Origin: Autumnicola lenta
GTDB taxonomy: Bacteria; Bacteroidota; Bacteroidia; Flavobacteriales; Flavobacteriaceae
DNA length: 64,000 bases
Assembly: GCF_031846515.1 (NCBI RefSeq)
Contig: NZ_JAVRHO010000016.1
Span: forward strand, 31,804-95,803
Direction of reading: 5' to 3'
Of this stretch, positions 26,983-35,040 are shown one piece after another. Position 1 is the stretch's first letter; every line of letters starts with the position of its first letter. A program made the translations under genes and the position numbers. A model generated the notes under the pieces. It was not told the origin of the DNA, did no database searches, and saw nothing but the letters and a program-made list of their open reading frames with translations.

Positions 26983-28032
26983 ATGAAAATGAATAAGAAT
27001 ACAATTATTTACATAGCCGGACACAGAGGAATGGTAGGTTCCGCAATTTGGCGCAAGCTGGAAGCTGAAGGCTTTACCAACCTGATTGGTAGAACATCAA
27101 AAGAATTAGACCTCCGCAACCAGCAGGCGGTACAAGATTTCTTTACTGAAGAAAAACCGGAAGTGGTTATAGATGCGGCAGCAAGAGTAGGAGGAATTTT
27201 GGCAAATAACGACTATCCTTACCAGTTCTTAATGGAAAATTTGCAAATCCAGAACAACCTGATAGACGGGGCGCATAGAAATAATATTGAAAAATTCATT
27301 TTTTTAGGTAGCTCCTGCATCTATCCAAAGTTAGCTCCGCAGCCGCTTAAAGAAGAATATTTGCTTACCGATAGTCTTGAAGCAACCAATCAATGGTATG
27401 CGGTAGCAAAAATTGCCGGCGTAAAAGCCTGTGAGGCGATTAGAAAACAATTTGGAAAAGATTATGTTTCATTGATGCCCACTAATTTATATGGCAGCCA
27501 CGACAATTTTGATCTAAATACCTCTCATGTTCTCCCGGCGATGATCAGGAAATTTCATGACGCAAAAGCGAATAGTGAGCCTGCCTGCGGTGAGCCTGCC
27601 GAACTCGTCGAACGCAGCAGTGAACCTGCCTGCGGTGAGCCTATCTGTCATAGTGAGCCTGTCGGTCATAGTGAGCCTGTCGAACTATGGGGTTCCGGAT
27701 CTCCAATGAGAGAATTCCTTTTTGTAGATGACCTTGCTGATGCGGTATTTTTTGCTCTGGAAAATAAACTTCCGGAACATCTTTATAATATAGGAACGGG
27801 GAAAGATTTGACTATAAAAGAACTGGCTGAACTTATTCAAAAAACCGTTGGCCACACCGGAGAAATTATCTGGGACAGCTCCAAACCCGATGGCACTCCG
27901 CGTAAATTGATGGATGTTTCCAAACTCGCAGAAGAGGGATGGCAATCTTCAACTTCACTCAAAGAGGGAATTCAAAAAACTTATGAGTGGTTTTTGAAGA
28001 ACAAGAATAAATTCAAAGAAGTTAAACTTTAA
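26983..28032 (+). CDS. fcl: GDP-L-fucose synthase with in-frame repeat insertion
   Basis: A 349-residue SDR that epimerises and reduces GDP-4-keto-6-deoxymannose to GDP-L-fucose. Visible features are the N-terminal GHRGMVGSAI cofactor motif, SSCIYP, the Tyr/Lys pair in YAVAK and LWGSGSPMREFLFVDDLADA. Relatives are about 310-320 residues. The excess is explained by residues 197-236, encoded by a palindromic repeat that is otherwise intergenic and gives SEPACGEP-like units. The insertion falls in a loop just before the conserved LWGSGSPMREF strand and keeps the frame, so the enzyme may still work. Confidence 0.92.
   Translation: MKMNKNTIIYIAGHRGMVGSAIWRKLEAEGFTNLIGRTSKELDLRNQQAVQDFFTEEKPEVVIDAAARVGGILANNDYPYQFLMENLQIQNNLIDGAHRNNIEKFIFLGSSCIYPKLAPQPLKEEYLLTDSLEATNQWYAVAKIAGVKACEAIRKQFGKDYVSLMPTNLYGSHDNFDLNTSHVLPAMIRKFHDAKANSEPACGEPAELVERSSEPACGEPICHSEPVGHSEPVELWGSGSPMREFLFVDDLADAVFFALENKLPEHLYNIGTGKDLTIKELAELIQKTVGHTGEIIWDSSKPDGTPRKLMDVSKLAEEGWQSSTSLKEGIQKTYEWFLKNKNKFKEVKL
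27571..27690 (+). repeat. Intragenic palindromic repeat cluster inside fcl
   Basis: 120 bases (40 codons) built from copies of AGTGAGCCTGYCTGCGGTG- and CATAGTGAGCCTGTCGGT-like units. The last unit (27667-27689) is a palindrome with arms CATAGT and ACTATG. The same GAGCCTGTCGAA core occurs in the intergenic repeats at 22.67 and 22.95 kb and at about 30460. Confidence 0.85.
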
Positions 28033-28317
28033 ACTCGCGTCGGTTCGAGTGATTTTCCAAAGCGGCAGTTGAGGGAAATTGTATCGAGAGCAGGTTGAAC
28101 TTTATAAAACTTTAATTTTAGGAACCAGAGAAATCCACAGAGAACACAGAAAAAGCCCCGTACAACTCTGTGTCGGACTCAGAGAACTCCGTGTTTAAAA
28201 AATTTCCGCGCAATCCGCTCAAATCCGCGACTTTTATTAAAAAATGAAATTTGTATCTTGTATTATGTATATCAAAAGCTGCCATTAGCTTCGGTAACAC
28301 CATTTTAATATACAATT
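28033..28317. repeat. Mosaic of intergenic repeats
   Basis: A 285-base gap. It begins with one copy of a family containing TTCGAGTG, TTTTCCAAAGCGG and TGTATCGAGAGCAGG (about 28040-28098). Next comes CAGAGAACACAGAAAAAGCC, then a CGCAATCCGCTCAAATCCGCG-like stretch (about 28205-28232) that recurs near 30530. No gene seen. Confidence 0.65.
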
Positions 28318-28611
28318 ATGCGGCTTAAGTCAAGTGAAATCGAGGAAATTAAACAGGTTGCAAAAGAGTGCTTTGGGACAGGAGCTAAAGTGTACCTTTT
28401 TGGTTCCCGAACTGATAATACTAAAAAGGGCGGGGACATTGATTTGTACATTGAAACCACCGCCAAAGAAAACCTGTTCGACAAAAAAATAAAGATGCTA
28501 CGAATGCTCTATGAGCGCCTGGGGGAACAAAAGATTGACATTGTGGTGAATAACCACACCAAACCACTATATATTCACAAAGTGGCCCGGGAAGAAGGAA
28601 TAATATTATGA
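28318..28611 (+). CDS. MntA-type nucleotidyltransferase (antitoxin)
   Basis: A 97-residue minimal nucleotidyltransferase with the catalytic signature GSR followed by DID (GSRTDNTKKGGDIDLYIE, about 36-53). In MntA/HepT systems this protein AMPylates and neutralises the partner HEPN toxin. Its stop codon overlaps the start of the HEPN gene by four bases (ATGA), the usual coupling. The pair sits between fcl and ugd with repeats on both sides, consistent with a laterally acquired module. Confidence 0.88.
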   Translation: MRLKSSEIEEIKQVAKECFGTGAKVYLFGSRTDNTKKGGDIDLYIETTAKENLFDKKIKMLRMLYERLGEQKIDIVVNNHTKPLYIHKVAREEGIIL

Positions 28612-29078
28612 ATAAGGAAGCGGTCAAACTTGAAGCCATTGTTGGACAATGTGGTAAACACGTACAAAGGCTTAATTATGCCTATAGTCAAATAGCTTTC
28701 CTGCTTCCCTTTACCGCAGAAAATGTGGACAGGTTGAAAGACGAAGAAATCAGCCATTTGGATCAGTACATTTTTCGTTTTTCAAAATTGCAGGATACAC
28801 TCGGGCAGAAGTTGTTCCCGGCTGTTTTGGCACGGCTTGGGGAAGAAGTTTTTAATAAGTCATTTCTCGATATTTTCAATCGGTTGGAACAATTGGACAT
28901 CATTGAAGATTACTCCCTTTGGCAGGAACTAAGGATCGTTAGAAACGAAATAGCCCATGAGTACAACGAGGATCAGCACGATTTGGCCGAGAAATTGAAC
29001 AAGCTGGTGAATAGCAGATTACTTTTGGAGAAATATTTTAATGATATCCTTAAATTTTTGGAGAAAAAAGCACTTTGA
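28608..29078 (+). CDS. HepT-like HEPN-domain toxin
   Basis: A 156-residue all-helical protein with the RNase motif Rx4HxY visible as RNEIAHEY (about 125-132), the hallmark of HepT ribonucleases. The partner gene upstream overlaps it by four bases and encodes the MNT nucleotidyltransferase. Members of this family cut RNA or tRNA and are restrained by AMPylation. The family identity is firm from motif plus pairing; toxin activity in this organism is inferred. Confidence 0.82.
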   Translation: MNKEAVKLEAIVGQCGKHVQRLNYAYSQIAFLLPFTAENVDRLKDEEISHLDQYIFRFSKLQDTLGQKLFPAVLARLGEEVFNKSFLDIFNRLEQLDIIEDYSLWQELRIVRNEIAHEYNEDQHDLAEKLNKLVNSRLLLEKYFNDILKFLEKKAL

Positions 29079-29189
29079 TAATCCATTCTGAATAGGACTA
29101 ATCCTGATAGTTAGCGGGATTGTATCGAAAACAACTCGCGGAATCTTTTAAAAAAAATGATTGTCCGTTTGAACACCCAAACTTAGTTT

Positions 29190-29252
29190 TTGTCACCTTG
29201 AGCGGAGTCGAAAGGTCAAACAAAAACGTCTCGACTGCGCTCGACGTGACAA
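29190..29252. repeat. Palindromic repeat element
   Basis: Outer arms TTGTCAC (29190-29196) and GTGACAA (29246-29252), with inner arms based on TTGAGCGGAGTCGA and TCGACTGCGCTCGA. A half copy recurs at about 32405-32430. It could form a long RNA or DNA hairpin between the HEPN/MNT pair and the Fic gene. Confidence 0.75.
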
Positions 29253-29307
29253 TTTTACTATAAAATTTCTTTGTTAGGTGCTTTAACGAACAAGCATATT
29301 AAAAAAA

Positions 29308-30297
29308 ATGAAAACCAACGAAATAGTCATCTTCCGTCCCTCGCAGAAAGAAACCGAGTTTCAGGTAATTCTTGATCCGGGGAATGAGACTATCTGGGCT
29401 TCTGAACAGGAAATCGCAGATTTGTTTGACAGGGATAGAACAGTGATTGGAAGGCACATCAGAAATTCATTTAAGGAAGGAGAGCTGGAGAAGGATTCAG
29501 TTAGTGCAAAATTTGCACATACTGCCCGGGATGAAAAAACCTATCAGGTAACCAGATATAATCTTGATGTGGTGATTAGTGTTGGGTATAGGGTAAAATC
29601 ATCAATTGCTACTGAATTCAGGAGATGGGCTACCTCGAAATTACGAGATTATCTGCTTAAAGGATATGCTATTAATGAAAAGTTACTGAAAGAACAAAAT
29701 ACTCAGATTAAAAATCTTGAGCAGGAAATAAATCGCATTCAGGAAGAAGCCGATAGAACCCAAAGAAATCTTACCGAAGGTTTTTTATCTATCATTACAA
29801 GCTATTCAAAATCTTTTAAGCTTCTAAACCAATATGATTCAGAGGAACTCTCCATTGAAGGATTGAATAGAAATATCATTTACGTCATTGATCCGGGTGA
29901 GGTAAGGAAAGCTATTCAGCAGTTAAAATCAAATCTGATACAAAAAGGAGAAGCAACCGAATTATTTGGGAGTGAAAAGGACAAATCATTTGAAGGCATT
30001 CTGGGAAGTATATCTCAAACTGCTTTTGGGGAACTTGCATATCCCACGGTCGAGCAACAAGCGGCACAACTACTATATTCTACCATTAAAGGTCATGCCT
30101 TTAGTGATGGCAATAAAAGAATAGGTTCCTTTTTATTTGTATGGTTTCTGGAACAGAATAATTTCCACCTTGATTTACAGGGGCAACAAAAGATAAATGA
30201 AAACACTTTGGTGAGTATCGCCCTGGCAGTAGCCCAAAGTGCACCCGATCAAAGAGAGTTAATAAAACAACTAATAATCAACCTGATAAAGGAGTAA
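29308..30297 (+). CDS. RhuM-like protein fused to a Doc-type Fic domain
   Basis: A 329-residue fusion. Residues about 10-115 form a RhuM/virulence-protein domain (WASEQEIADLFDRDRTVIGRHIRN, then VTRYNLDVVISVGYRVKS), probably DNA-binding. A coiled coil follows (about 125-165; EKLLKEQNTQIKNLEQEINRIQ split across heptads). The C-terminal Fic/Doc domain (about 200-329) has the core HAFSDGNKR. The Lys in GNKR is the Doc-type form, associated with phosphorylation of EF-Tu rather than AMPylation. No separate Phd-like antitoxin is next to it, so the N-terminal region may provide control. Confidence 0.85.
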   Translation: MKTNEIVIFRPSQKETEFQVILDPGNETIWASEQEIADLFDRDRTVIGRHIRNSFKEGELEKDSVSAKFAHTARDEKTYQVTRYNLDVVISVGYRVKSSIATEFRRWATSKLRDYLLKGYAINEKLLKEQNTQIKNLEQEINRIQEEADRTQRNLTEGFLSIITSYSKSFKLLNQYDSEELSIEGLNRNIIYVIDPGEVRKAIQQLKSNLIQKGEATELFGSEKDKSFEGILGSISQTAFGELAYPTVEQQAAQLLYSTIKGHAFSDGNKRIGSFLFVWFLEQNNFHLDLQGQQKINENTLVSIALAVAQSAPDQRELIKQLIINLIKE

Positions 30298-30633
30298 TTC
30301 CACGCAATACGCAAAAATCGGTGCAATCAAAACAAAAATTGATCAGCGCCAGGAATATCAAGATTAACAAAATTAACAGCTATAAACAAGTCAAACTTTT
30401 AAAATTAACATCAGTTAGAGGATAATTCCCGGGAGTGTATCGAGAGCAACAAACGTCAGTTCGAGCCTGTCCGTCGGGGCGGGTGGTTTTCCAAAGCGGT
30501 AGCTGAGGAATTGTATCGAGAACAGGTTCAAATCCGCACAATCCGTTTAAACCCGTGAAATCCTTTTCTAAAATACTATAAACGTAATTATAACTTTTTG
30601 TGTATTTACTTAAAGTTGTAAACGTGATTATAA
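30298..30633. repeat. Intergenic repeat mosaic
   Basis: 336 bases with no complete gene. It contains GTATCGAGAGCAACAAACG (about 30438), CAGTTCGAGCCTGTCC (about 30461), TTTTCCAAAGCGGTAGCTGA and TGTATCGAGAACAGGTT (about 30485-30525), and the CGCACAATCCG-type stretch near 30535. These are members of the same families seen at 28.04, 50.93 and 51.93 kb. Confidence 0.65.
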
Positions 30634-30912
30634 AATGCAGTGTACAATCATTTACTCTATAAAGGCTATAAAGTACAGGTAGGGATATTGGGAAACAAAG
30701 AAGTAAATTTTATAGCAGAAAAAGAGGGGGAGAAATTATATATCCAGGTGGCCCTTTCCGTTAACAATCCTGATACGCTTGAACGTGAATTTGGAAACTT
30801 AAAAAACATCCCTGATAATTACCCTAAAAAAGTAGTGACCCTGGAAGCTTTTTCAGGAAACACGGTAGAAGGAATTGAAGTCCGGGATTTGCGAAGTTTT
30901 TTGCTTAGTTAA
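30634..30912 (+). pseudogene. C-terminal remnant of a DUF4143 (AAA_14) ATPase
   Basis: The readable frame NAVYNHLLYKGYKVQVGILGNKEV onward matches the C-terminal nuclease-like DUF4143 domain of the large AAA_14/DUF4143 ATPases, which are normally about 380-400 residues. Only about 92 residues remain. The conserved NAVYNHLL begins immediately after an in-frame TAA, and the ATPase half is absent. The fragment ends in VRDLRSFLLS, a typical terminus. A GTG at 30640 could start translation, but the product would lack the P-loop. The junction falls within repeat-rich DNA. Confidence 0.75.
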
Positions 30913-30914
30913 AA

Positions 30915-31140
30915 AGCCGTAAGCAAAAAAAGCCTACCGCCTAGAGCCCCGTTTCACGCCATGAGGCGCAAAGAAAAAACACGGCGACCGCTGCGAGTTG
31001 GTGAAAAGCTCTAAGCTTTAAGCTCTAAGCAAAAAAAGCCTACAGCCTACCGCCTACAGCCTGTTTCACGCTGCGACCGCTGCGAAACCACAGCGACGCT
31101 GCGAGCAAGGAAAAAGCTAAAGCCTACAGCCTACAGCCTG
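30915..31140. repeat. Composite repeat: heptamers plus GC-rich blocks, two copies
   Basis: Two units of the order A-tract, GCCTANN heptamers, TTTCACGCC and GCGACCGCTGCGA block. In the first, heptamers start near 30931 and the GC block is 30952-31000. In the second, heptamers GCCTACA, GCCTACC, GCCTACA (31038-31058) precede a GC block at 31063-31110. A third heptamer pair follows at 31122-31135. Relatives lie at 32.28, 35.05, 49.8 and 52.77 kb. Confidence 0.85.
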
Positions 31141-31260
31141 TTTTAAAAAATTCATAACCATTTTAACATTTGAAGTTTTTAATAAGTGATTTGCTACAGT
31201 ATCTTCGCGGCCGGTAAAAATTTCCCTTTAACAGGAAATTAACACATTTAACCGAACCGC

Positions 31261-31431
31261 ATGAAGACCAAAATTGGGACTCAGGGCGGCGAAGCCGTGA
31301 AAAGCCCCCCAACCCCCAAAGGGGGAGTGAAAAGTTTAAAGCCTAACGCCTTCAGCTGGTTAAAAAAAGAATTAATAGCGACATCCGGCTATAAGCTCTT
31401 TTTGTACCTTTATAGTTACAGGCAAGGATGA
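31261..31431 (+). CDS. Possible 56-residue small protein
   Basis: An ATG at 31261 opens a 56-residue frame: MKTKIGTQGGEAVKSPPTPK at the start, then FSWLKKELIATSGYKLFLYLYSYRQG. The middle is encoded by a C/G-rich repeat (CCCCCAACCCCCAAAGGGGG), so the protein may be a broken remnant rather than a functional gene. A promoter-like TATCTTCG lies at about 31200, preceded by a TTTT element 20 bases upstream. No family recognised. Stands in the 540-base gap between the DUF4143 remnant and the PIN module. Confidence 0.25.
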   Translation: MKTKIGTQGGEAVKSPPTPKGGVKSLKPNAFSWLKKELIATSGYKLFLYLYSYRQG

Positions 31432-31452
31432 TAAAAATGAATATTTGAAATT

Positions 31453-31656
31453 ATGGAAACACTAATCGTTGAAGTAACAAATAAAAAAGCGTATAAGCTG
31501 TTAGAGAATTTGGAAGAATTGAAGCTCATTCGCGTACTCAAAAAAAAATCTGATAGGATTTCAAACTTACGCGGAAAGATTAAAACCCGAATGAGCAATT
31601 CGCAAGTAGAAAAACAGTTAAATACAATGCGCAAAGAATGGCAGAGAGGTTCTTAA
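31453..31656 (+). CDS. Antitoxin of a PIN-domain toxin
   Basis: A 67-residue basic protein (METLIVEVTNKKAYKLLENLEEL, then MSNSQVEKQLNTMRKEWQRGS). This is the common small antitoxin seen upstream of Bacteroidetes PIN toxins, recognised by the xxLIVEVTNKKAYKLLExLE start. The C-terminal part is likely the toxin-binding segment. Its last 19 bases overlap the start of the PIN gene, indicating coupling. The name of the antitoxin family is not certain. Confidence 0.75.
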   Translation: METLIVEVTNKKAYKLLENLEELKLIRVLKKKSDRISNLRGKIKTRMSNSQVEKQLNTMRKEWQRGS

Positions 31657-32030
31657 TAGATACTTCTGCAATCATTAAGTACTTAAATGATATTTTTCCT
31701 GCTCCCGGAATTTCATTTTTAGATGAGGTGTTGAATGAAGAAAGTTTTATTTCGTTTATTACAGAAATAGAACTACAGGTATGGAACCCTTCCAATGCAG
31801 AAGATATTTTAATTTATAACTCCTTTGTGGAGCAATCCCACATTCTTGGAGTTGATCAGGATATTATCCGGGAAACTATCAGGATTCGTAAATCGAAAAA
31901 GATAAAATTACCGGATGCACTAATTGCAGCTACTGCTATTGTTCATGACAGGACCTTGATTTCAGATAATGACAAAGATTTCAAAAAGGTGCCAAAACTT
32001 AAATATATAAATCCAAATTTGTGTCTCTAG
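31638..32030 (+). CDS. PIN-domain ribonuclease toxin (VapC-like)
   Basis: A 130-residue PIN-domain protein. The acidic active-site residues are visible in LIDTSAIIKYL (D8), EIELQVW (E near 44), LPDALIAATA (D near 93) and ISDNDKDF (D near 112). VapC-type toxins cut tRNA or rRNA. The start overlaps the antitoxin gene upstream. With the MntA/HepT-like, RhuM-Doc and UPF0175/DUF3368 genes it is one of four toxin-like modules inserted among polysaccharide genes. Confidence 0.88.
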   Translation: MAERFLIDTSAIIKYLNDIFPAPGISFLDEVLNEESFISFITEIELQVWNPSNAEDILIYNSFVEQSHILGVDQDIIRETIRIRKSKKIKLPDALIAATAIVHDRTLISDNDKDFKKVPKLKYINPNLCL

Positions 32031-32090
32031 GTTATAAACTATAAACCGTAAGCTAAAAAAGCCTACAGCCATAAGCCTAAAGCATTTTTC

Positions 32091-32293
32091 AGTGAAGGAT
32101 GTGGTCTGGAATTTAGATATAGATTTCAACAGGTTCTTGCAAATAGCAGGGTTCAGCCCACGAATTAGAATATTTCTTTATTCTGGCTAAGGATCTTTCC
32201 TATATAGATCAGGAGTCTTATAACTCACTTGATGAACGGGTAAATACTATAAAGAAGAAATTATACAAATTAAGTCTCAAGCCTAAAGCCTAA
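32091..32293 (+). pseudogene. Four-helix-bundle protein remnant bordered by heptamer repeats
   Basis: Coding similarity starts abruptly at SEGCG (32091), continues in a second frame with FNRFLQIA and then SAHELEYFFILAKDLSYIDQESYNSLDERV, and ends at LKPKA with a stop at 32291-32293. The first two helices are gone and at least two frame breaks are present. The 5' border is heptamer-type DNA (GCCTACA, GCCTAAA at about 32061-32082), and the last codons and stop lie inside a GCCTAAA array. The sequence is close to that at 24.65-25.0 kb. Confidence 0.8.
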
Positions 32294-32368
32294 AGCCTAA
32301 AGCCTACAGCCTACCGCCTGTTTCACGCCGCGACCGCTGCGAAACCACAGCGACCGCTGCGAGCAAGG
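32281..32368. repeat. Five-unit heptamer array plus GC-rich block
   Basis: Units GCCTAAA x3, GCCTACA, GCCTACC at 32281-32315, then GCCTG and the GC-rich block from TTTCACGCC to GCGAGC at 32321-32366. The array begins inside the coding end of the four-helix remnant. A half palindrome (TTGAGCGGAGTC) follows at about 32412. Confidence 0.88.
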
Positions 32369-32521
32369 AAAAAGCCATAAGCCTACTGCCTAAAGCAAAA
32401 AAATTGTCAGGTTGAGCGGAGTCAAAACCTAGTACACAGGATTTGAAGATTTTAAATAAGATAACATAACACAATAAAATCAGGTTCTAAAGCTTAAGGC
32501 TTAGAGCATAAAGCACAAGAA

Positions 32522-33958
32522 ATGAAAATTAAAAACATCTGCTGCATAGGAGCAGGCTATGTTGGTGGCCCAACAATGGCAATTATCGCGCAAAAGAACC
32601 CGGATATCAATGTAACCGTTGTAGATATTAACGAAAAACGCATCGCCGCCTGGAATGACGAAAATGTGGAGAATATTCCAATTTATGAACCCGGACTTTC
32701 AGAAGTGGTAAAAGAAGCCCGCGGCAGGAATCTTTTCTTTTCTACTGAAGTTGATGCAGCCATAGAAAAGGCTGAAATGATCTTTATCTCCGTCAATACT
32801 CCTACCAAAACCTATGGAATGGGAAAAGGCATGGCGGCAGATCTGAAGTGGATCGAGCTTTGTGCCAGACAGATCGCCAGGGTGGCAAAAGATGATAAGA
32901 TCGTTATTGAAAAATCCACGCTTCCCGTACGTACCGCTGCGGCCTTAAAGGATATCCTGGATAATGCGGGCAATGGAGTAAAATACCAGATCCTTTCCAA
33001 TCCTGAATTCCTGGCTGAAGGAACCGCTGTAGAAGATCTACAGGCTCCCGATCGTGTGCTTATTGGAGGAGATATAGATACTGAAGAAGGAAAAGCAGCA
33101 ATGCAAGCTTTGGTAGACATTTATGCCAAATGGGTGCCACAGGAAAGTATTCTGACTACCAATGTCTGGTCTTCGGAATTATCCAAGTTAACAGCCAATG
33201 CTTTTCTGGCCCAAAGAGTTTCGAGTATTAATGCGCTGAGTGAATTATGTGAAAAAACCGGGGCAGATGTAAATGAAGTGGCGAGGGCGATAGGAATGGA
33301 TTCCCGTATTGGTCCTAAATTTTTGAAATCTTCTGTAGGTTTTGGTGGCTCATGTTTTCAAAAAGATATTTTAAACCTGGTTTATATTGCCAAATCATTT
33401 GGATTAGATGAAGTAGCCGATTACTGGGAGCAGGTAATTATTATGAACGACCACCAGAAGAAGAGATTTGCTGAAAATATTGTAAAAACACTTTATAATA
33501 CAGTCTCCGGGAAGAAAATTGCCTCTTTGGGATGGGCATTTAAGAAAGACACTAACGATACCCGCGAATCTGCTGCTATTTATGTGGCTGATTATTTAAT
33601 AAGTGAACAGGCAGAAATTGTGGTTTATGACCCAAAAGTCACTGAAGAGCAAATTTATGCCGATCTGGATTACCTGGGCACCCGAAGTGAAGAGGAGAAC
33701 AGGAAGCTGGTAACGGTTATTAAAGATCCTTATAAAGTTTGCAAAGATTCCCATGCCATTGCGGTGCTTACGGAGTGGGATGAATTTAAATCTTATGACT
33801 GGCAGAAGATATATGACTGTATGTTAAAGCCTGCTTTTGTATTTGATGGCAGGGATATTTTAGATGCACAGAAACTTTCAGAAATTGGTTTTAATCTTAA
33901 TAGCATCGGAAAGCCGAAAATAGAAGCAGTAAAAAAGGAAGCTGTAATAGCTGAATAG
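32522..33958 (+). CDS. ugd: UDP-glucose 6-dehydrogenase
   Basis: A 478-residue enzyme oxidising UDP-glucose to UDP-glucuronate with two NAD+. It shows the N-terminal GAGYVGGPTMA nucleotide-binding motif (10-20), FISVNTPTKTYG, SNPEFLAEGTA (159-169) and the catalytic cysteine C278 in GFGGSCFQKD. Length and motifs resemble the longer, animal/plant-type UGDH rather than the short bacterial form. The product feeds UDP-xylose synthase (49937-50899). It heads a run with rfbB, rfbA and rfbC but is separated from the fucose genes by toxin modules and repeats. Confidence 0.95.
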   Translation: MKIKNICCIGAGYVGGPTMAIIAQKNPDINVTVVDINEKRIAAWNDENVENIPIYEPGLSEVVKEARGRNLFFSTEVDAAIEKAEMIFISVNTPTKTYGMGKGMAADLKWIELCARQIARVAKDDKIVIEKSTLPVRTAAALKDILDNAGNGVKYQILSNPEFLAEGTAVEDLQAPDRVLIGGDIDTEEGKAAMQALVDIYAKWVPQESILTTNVWSSELSKLTANAFLAQRVSSINALSELCEKTGADVNEVARAIGMDSRIGPKFLKSSVGFGGSCFQKDILNLVYIAKSFGLDEVADYWEQVIIMNDHQKKRFAENIVKTLYNTVSGKKIASLGWAFKKDTNDTRESAAIYVADYLISEQAEIVVYDPKVTEEQIYADLDYLGTRSEEENRKLVTVIKDPYKVCKDSHAIAVLTEWDEFKSYDWQKIYDCMLKPAFVFDGRDILDAQKLSEIGFNLNSIGKPKIEAVKKEAVIAE

Positions 33959-33985
33959 TTAACTGATAGTGAGTTTCAATTTTAG

Positions 33986-35038
33986 ATGGAATACGTTAAA
34001 AATATATTAGTTACAGGTGGTGCAGGTTTTATAGGATCTCACGTCGTTCGCCTGTTCGTAAACAAATACCCGGAATATCATATTTTCAACCTGGATGCCC
34101 TAACCTATGCGGGTAACCTGGAGAATTTAAAAGATGTTCAGGACGCTCCTAATTACACTTTTTTGAAGGCTGATATTACAAATGGTGAACAAATAGATGA
34201 ACTTTTTCGCACGCATCAGTTTGATGCCGTAATTCATTTGGCAGCAGAGTCTCACGTAGATAGGTCTATTTCGGACCCACTGGCTTTTGTGAAGACAAAT
34301 GTAATGGGAACTGTAAACCTCCTGAATGCCGCCAAAGAGCATTGGAAAGATACCAACGACAAACTTTTTTACCACGTAAGTACCGATGAAGTATATGGTA
34401 GTCTTGGAGAAGAAGGTTTATTTACTGAAACCACCGCCTACGATCCAAATTCTCCATACTCTGCAAGTAAAGCAAGTTCAGATCATTTTGTAAGGGCCTA
34501 TGGAGAGACTTACAGACTTCCTTATGTAATAAGCAATTGCTCCAATAATTACGGACCCAATCATTTTCCGGAAAAACTTATTCCGTTGATGATCCATAAC
34601 ATTATCAATAAAAAGCCCCTTCCGGTTTATGGCGATGGTAATTATACCAGGGACTGGCTTTTTGTCAAAGACCACGCGGCTGCAATAGATATGATATTCC
34701 ACAAAGGAAAGAAAAATGAAGTCTATAACATCGGCGGATTTAATGAATGGAAAAATATTGATCTGGTAAAGTTACTATGTCAGCAAATGGATCAAAAGCT
34801 GAATCGTAAAGAAGGAGAAAGTGCAGAACTTATCACCTTCGTAAAAGACCGCCCCGGCCACGACCTGCGGTATGCAATTGATGCATCCAAGATCAACACA
34901 GAATTAGGTTGGAAACCCAGTGTCACCTTTGAAGAAGGACTTTCTAAAACAATCGACTGGTATCTGGAGAATAAGGAGTGGTTGCAAAATGTGACTTCAG
35001 GGGCCTACCAGGAGTATTATAAAAAGCAATATGTGTAG
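33986..35038 (+). CDS. rfbB: dTDP-glucose 4,6-dehydratase
   Basis: A 350-residue extended SDR producing dTDP-4-keto-6-deoxyglucose. The motifs are GGAGFIGSHV (11-20), LAAESHVDRSI, STDEVYG, YSASKASSDHFVRAY (Tyr/Lys dyad) and SNCSNNYGPNHFPEKLIPL. It is 27 bases after ugd. The partner genes rfbA and rfbC follow, with a 190-base repeat block inserted between rfbB and rfbA. It provides an activated 6-deoxyhexose for the polysaccharide. Confidence 0.96.
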   Translation: MEYVKNILVTGGAGFIGSHVVRLFVNKYPEYHIFNLDALTYAGNLENLKDVQDAPNYTFLKADITNGEQIDELFRTHQFDAVIHLAAESHVDRSISDPLAFVKTNVMGTVNLLNAAKEHWKDTNDKLFYHVSTDEVYGSLGEEGLFTETTAYDPNSPYSASKASSDHFVRAYGETYRLPYVISNCSNNYGPNHFPEKLIPLMIHNIINKKPLPVYGDGNYTRDWLFVKDHAAAIDMIFHKGKKNEVYNIGGFNEWKNIDLVKLLCQQMDQKLNRKEGESAELITFVKDRPGHDLRYAIDASKINTELGWKPSVTFEEGLSKTIDWYLENKEWLQNVTSGAYQEYYKKQYV

Positions 35039-35040
35039 CG

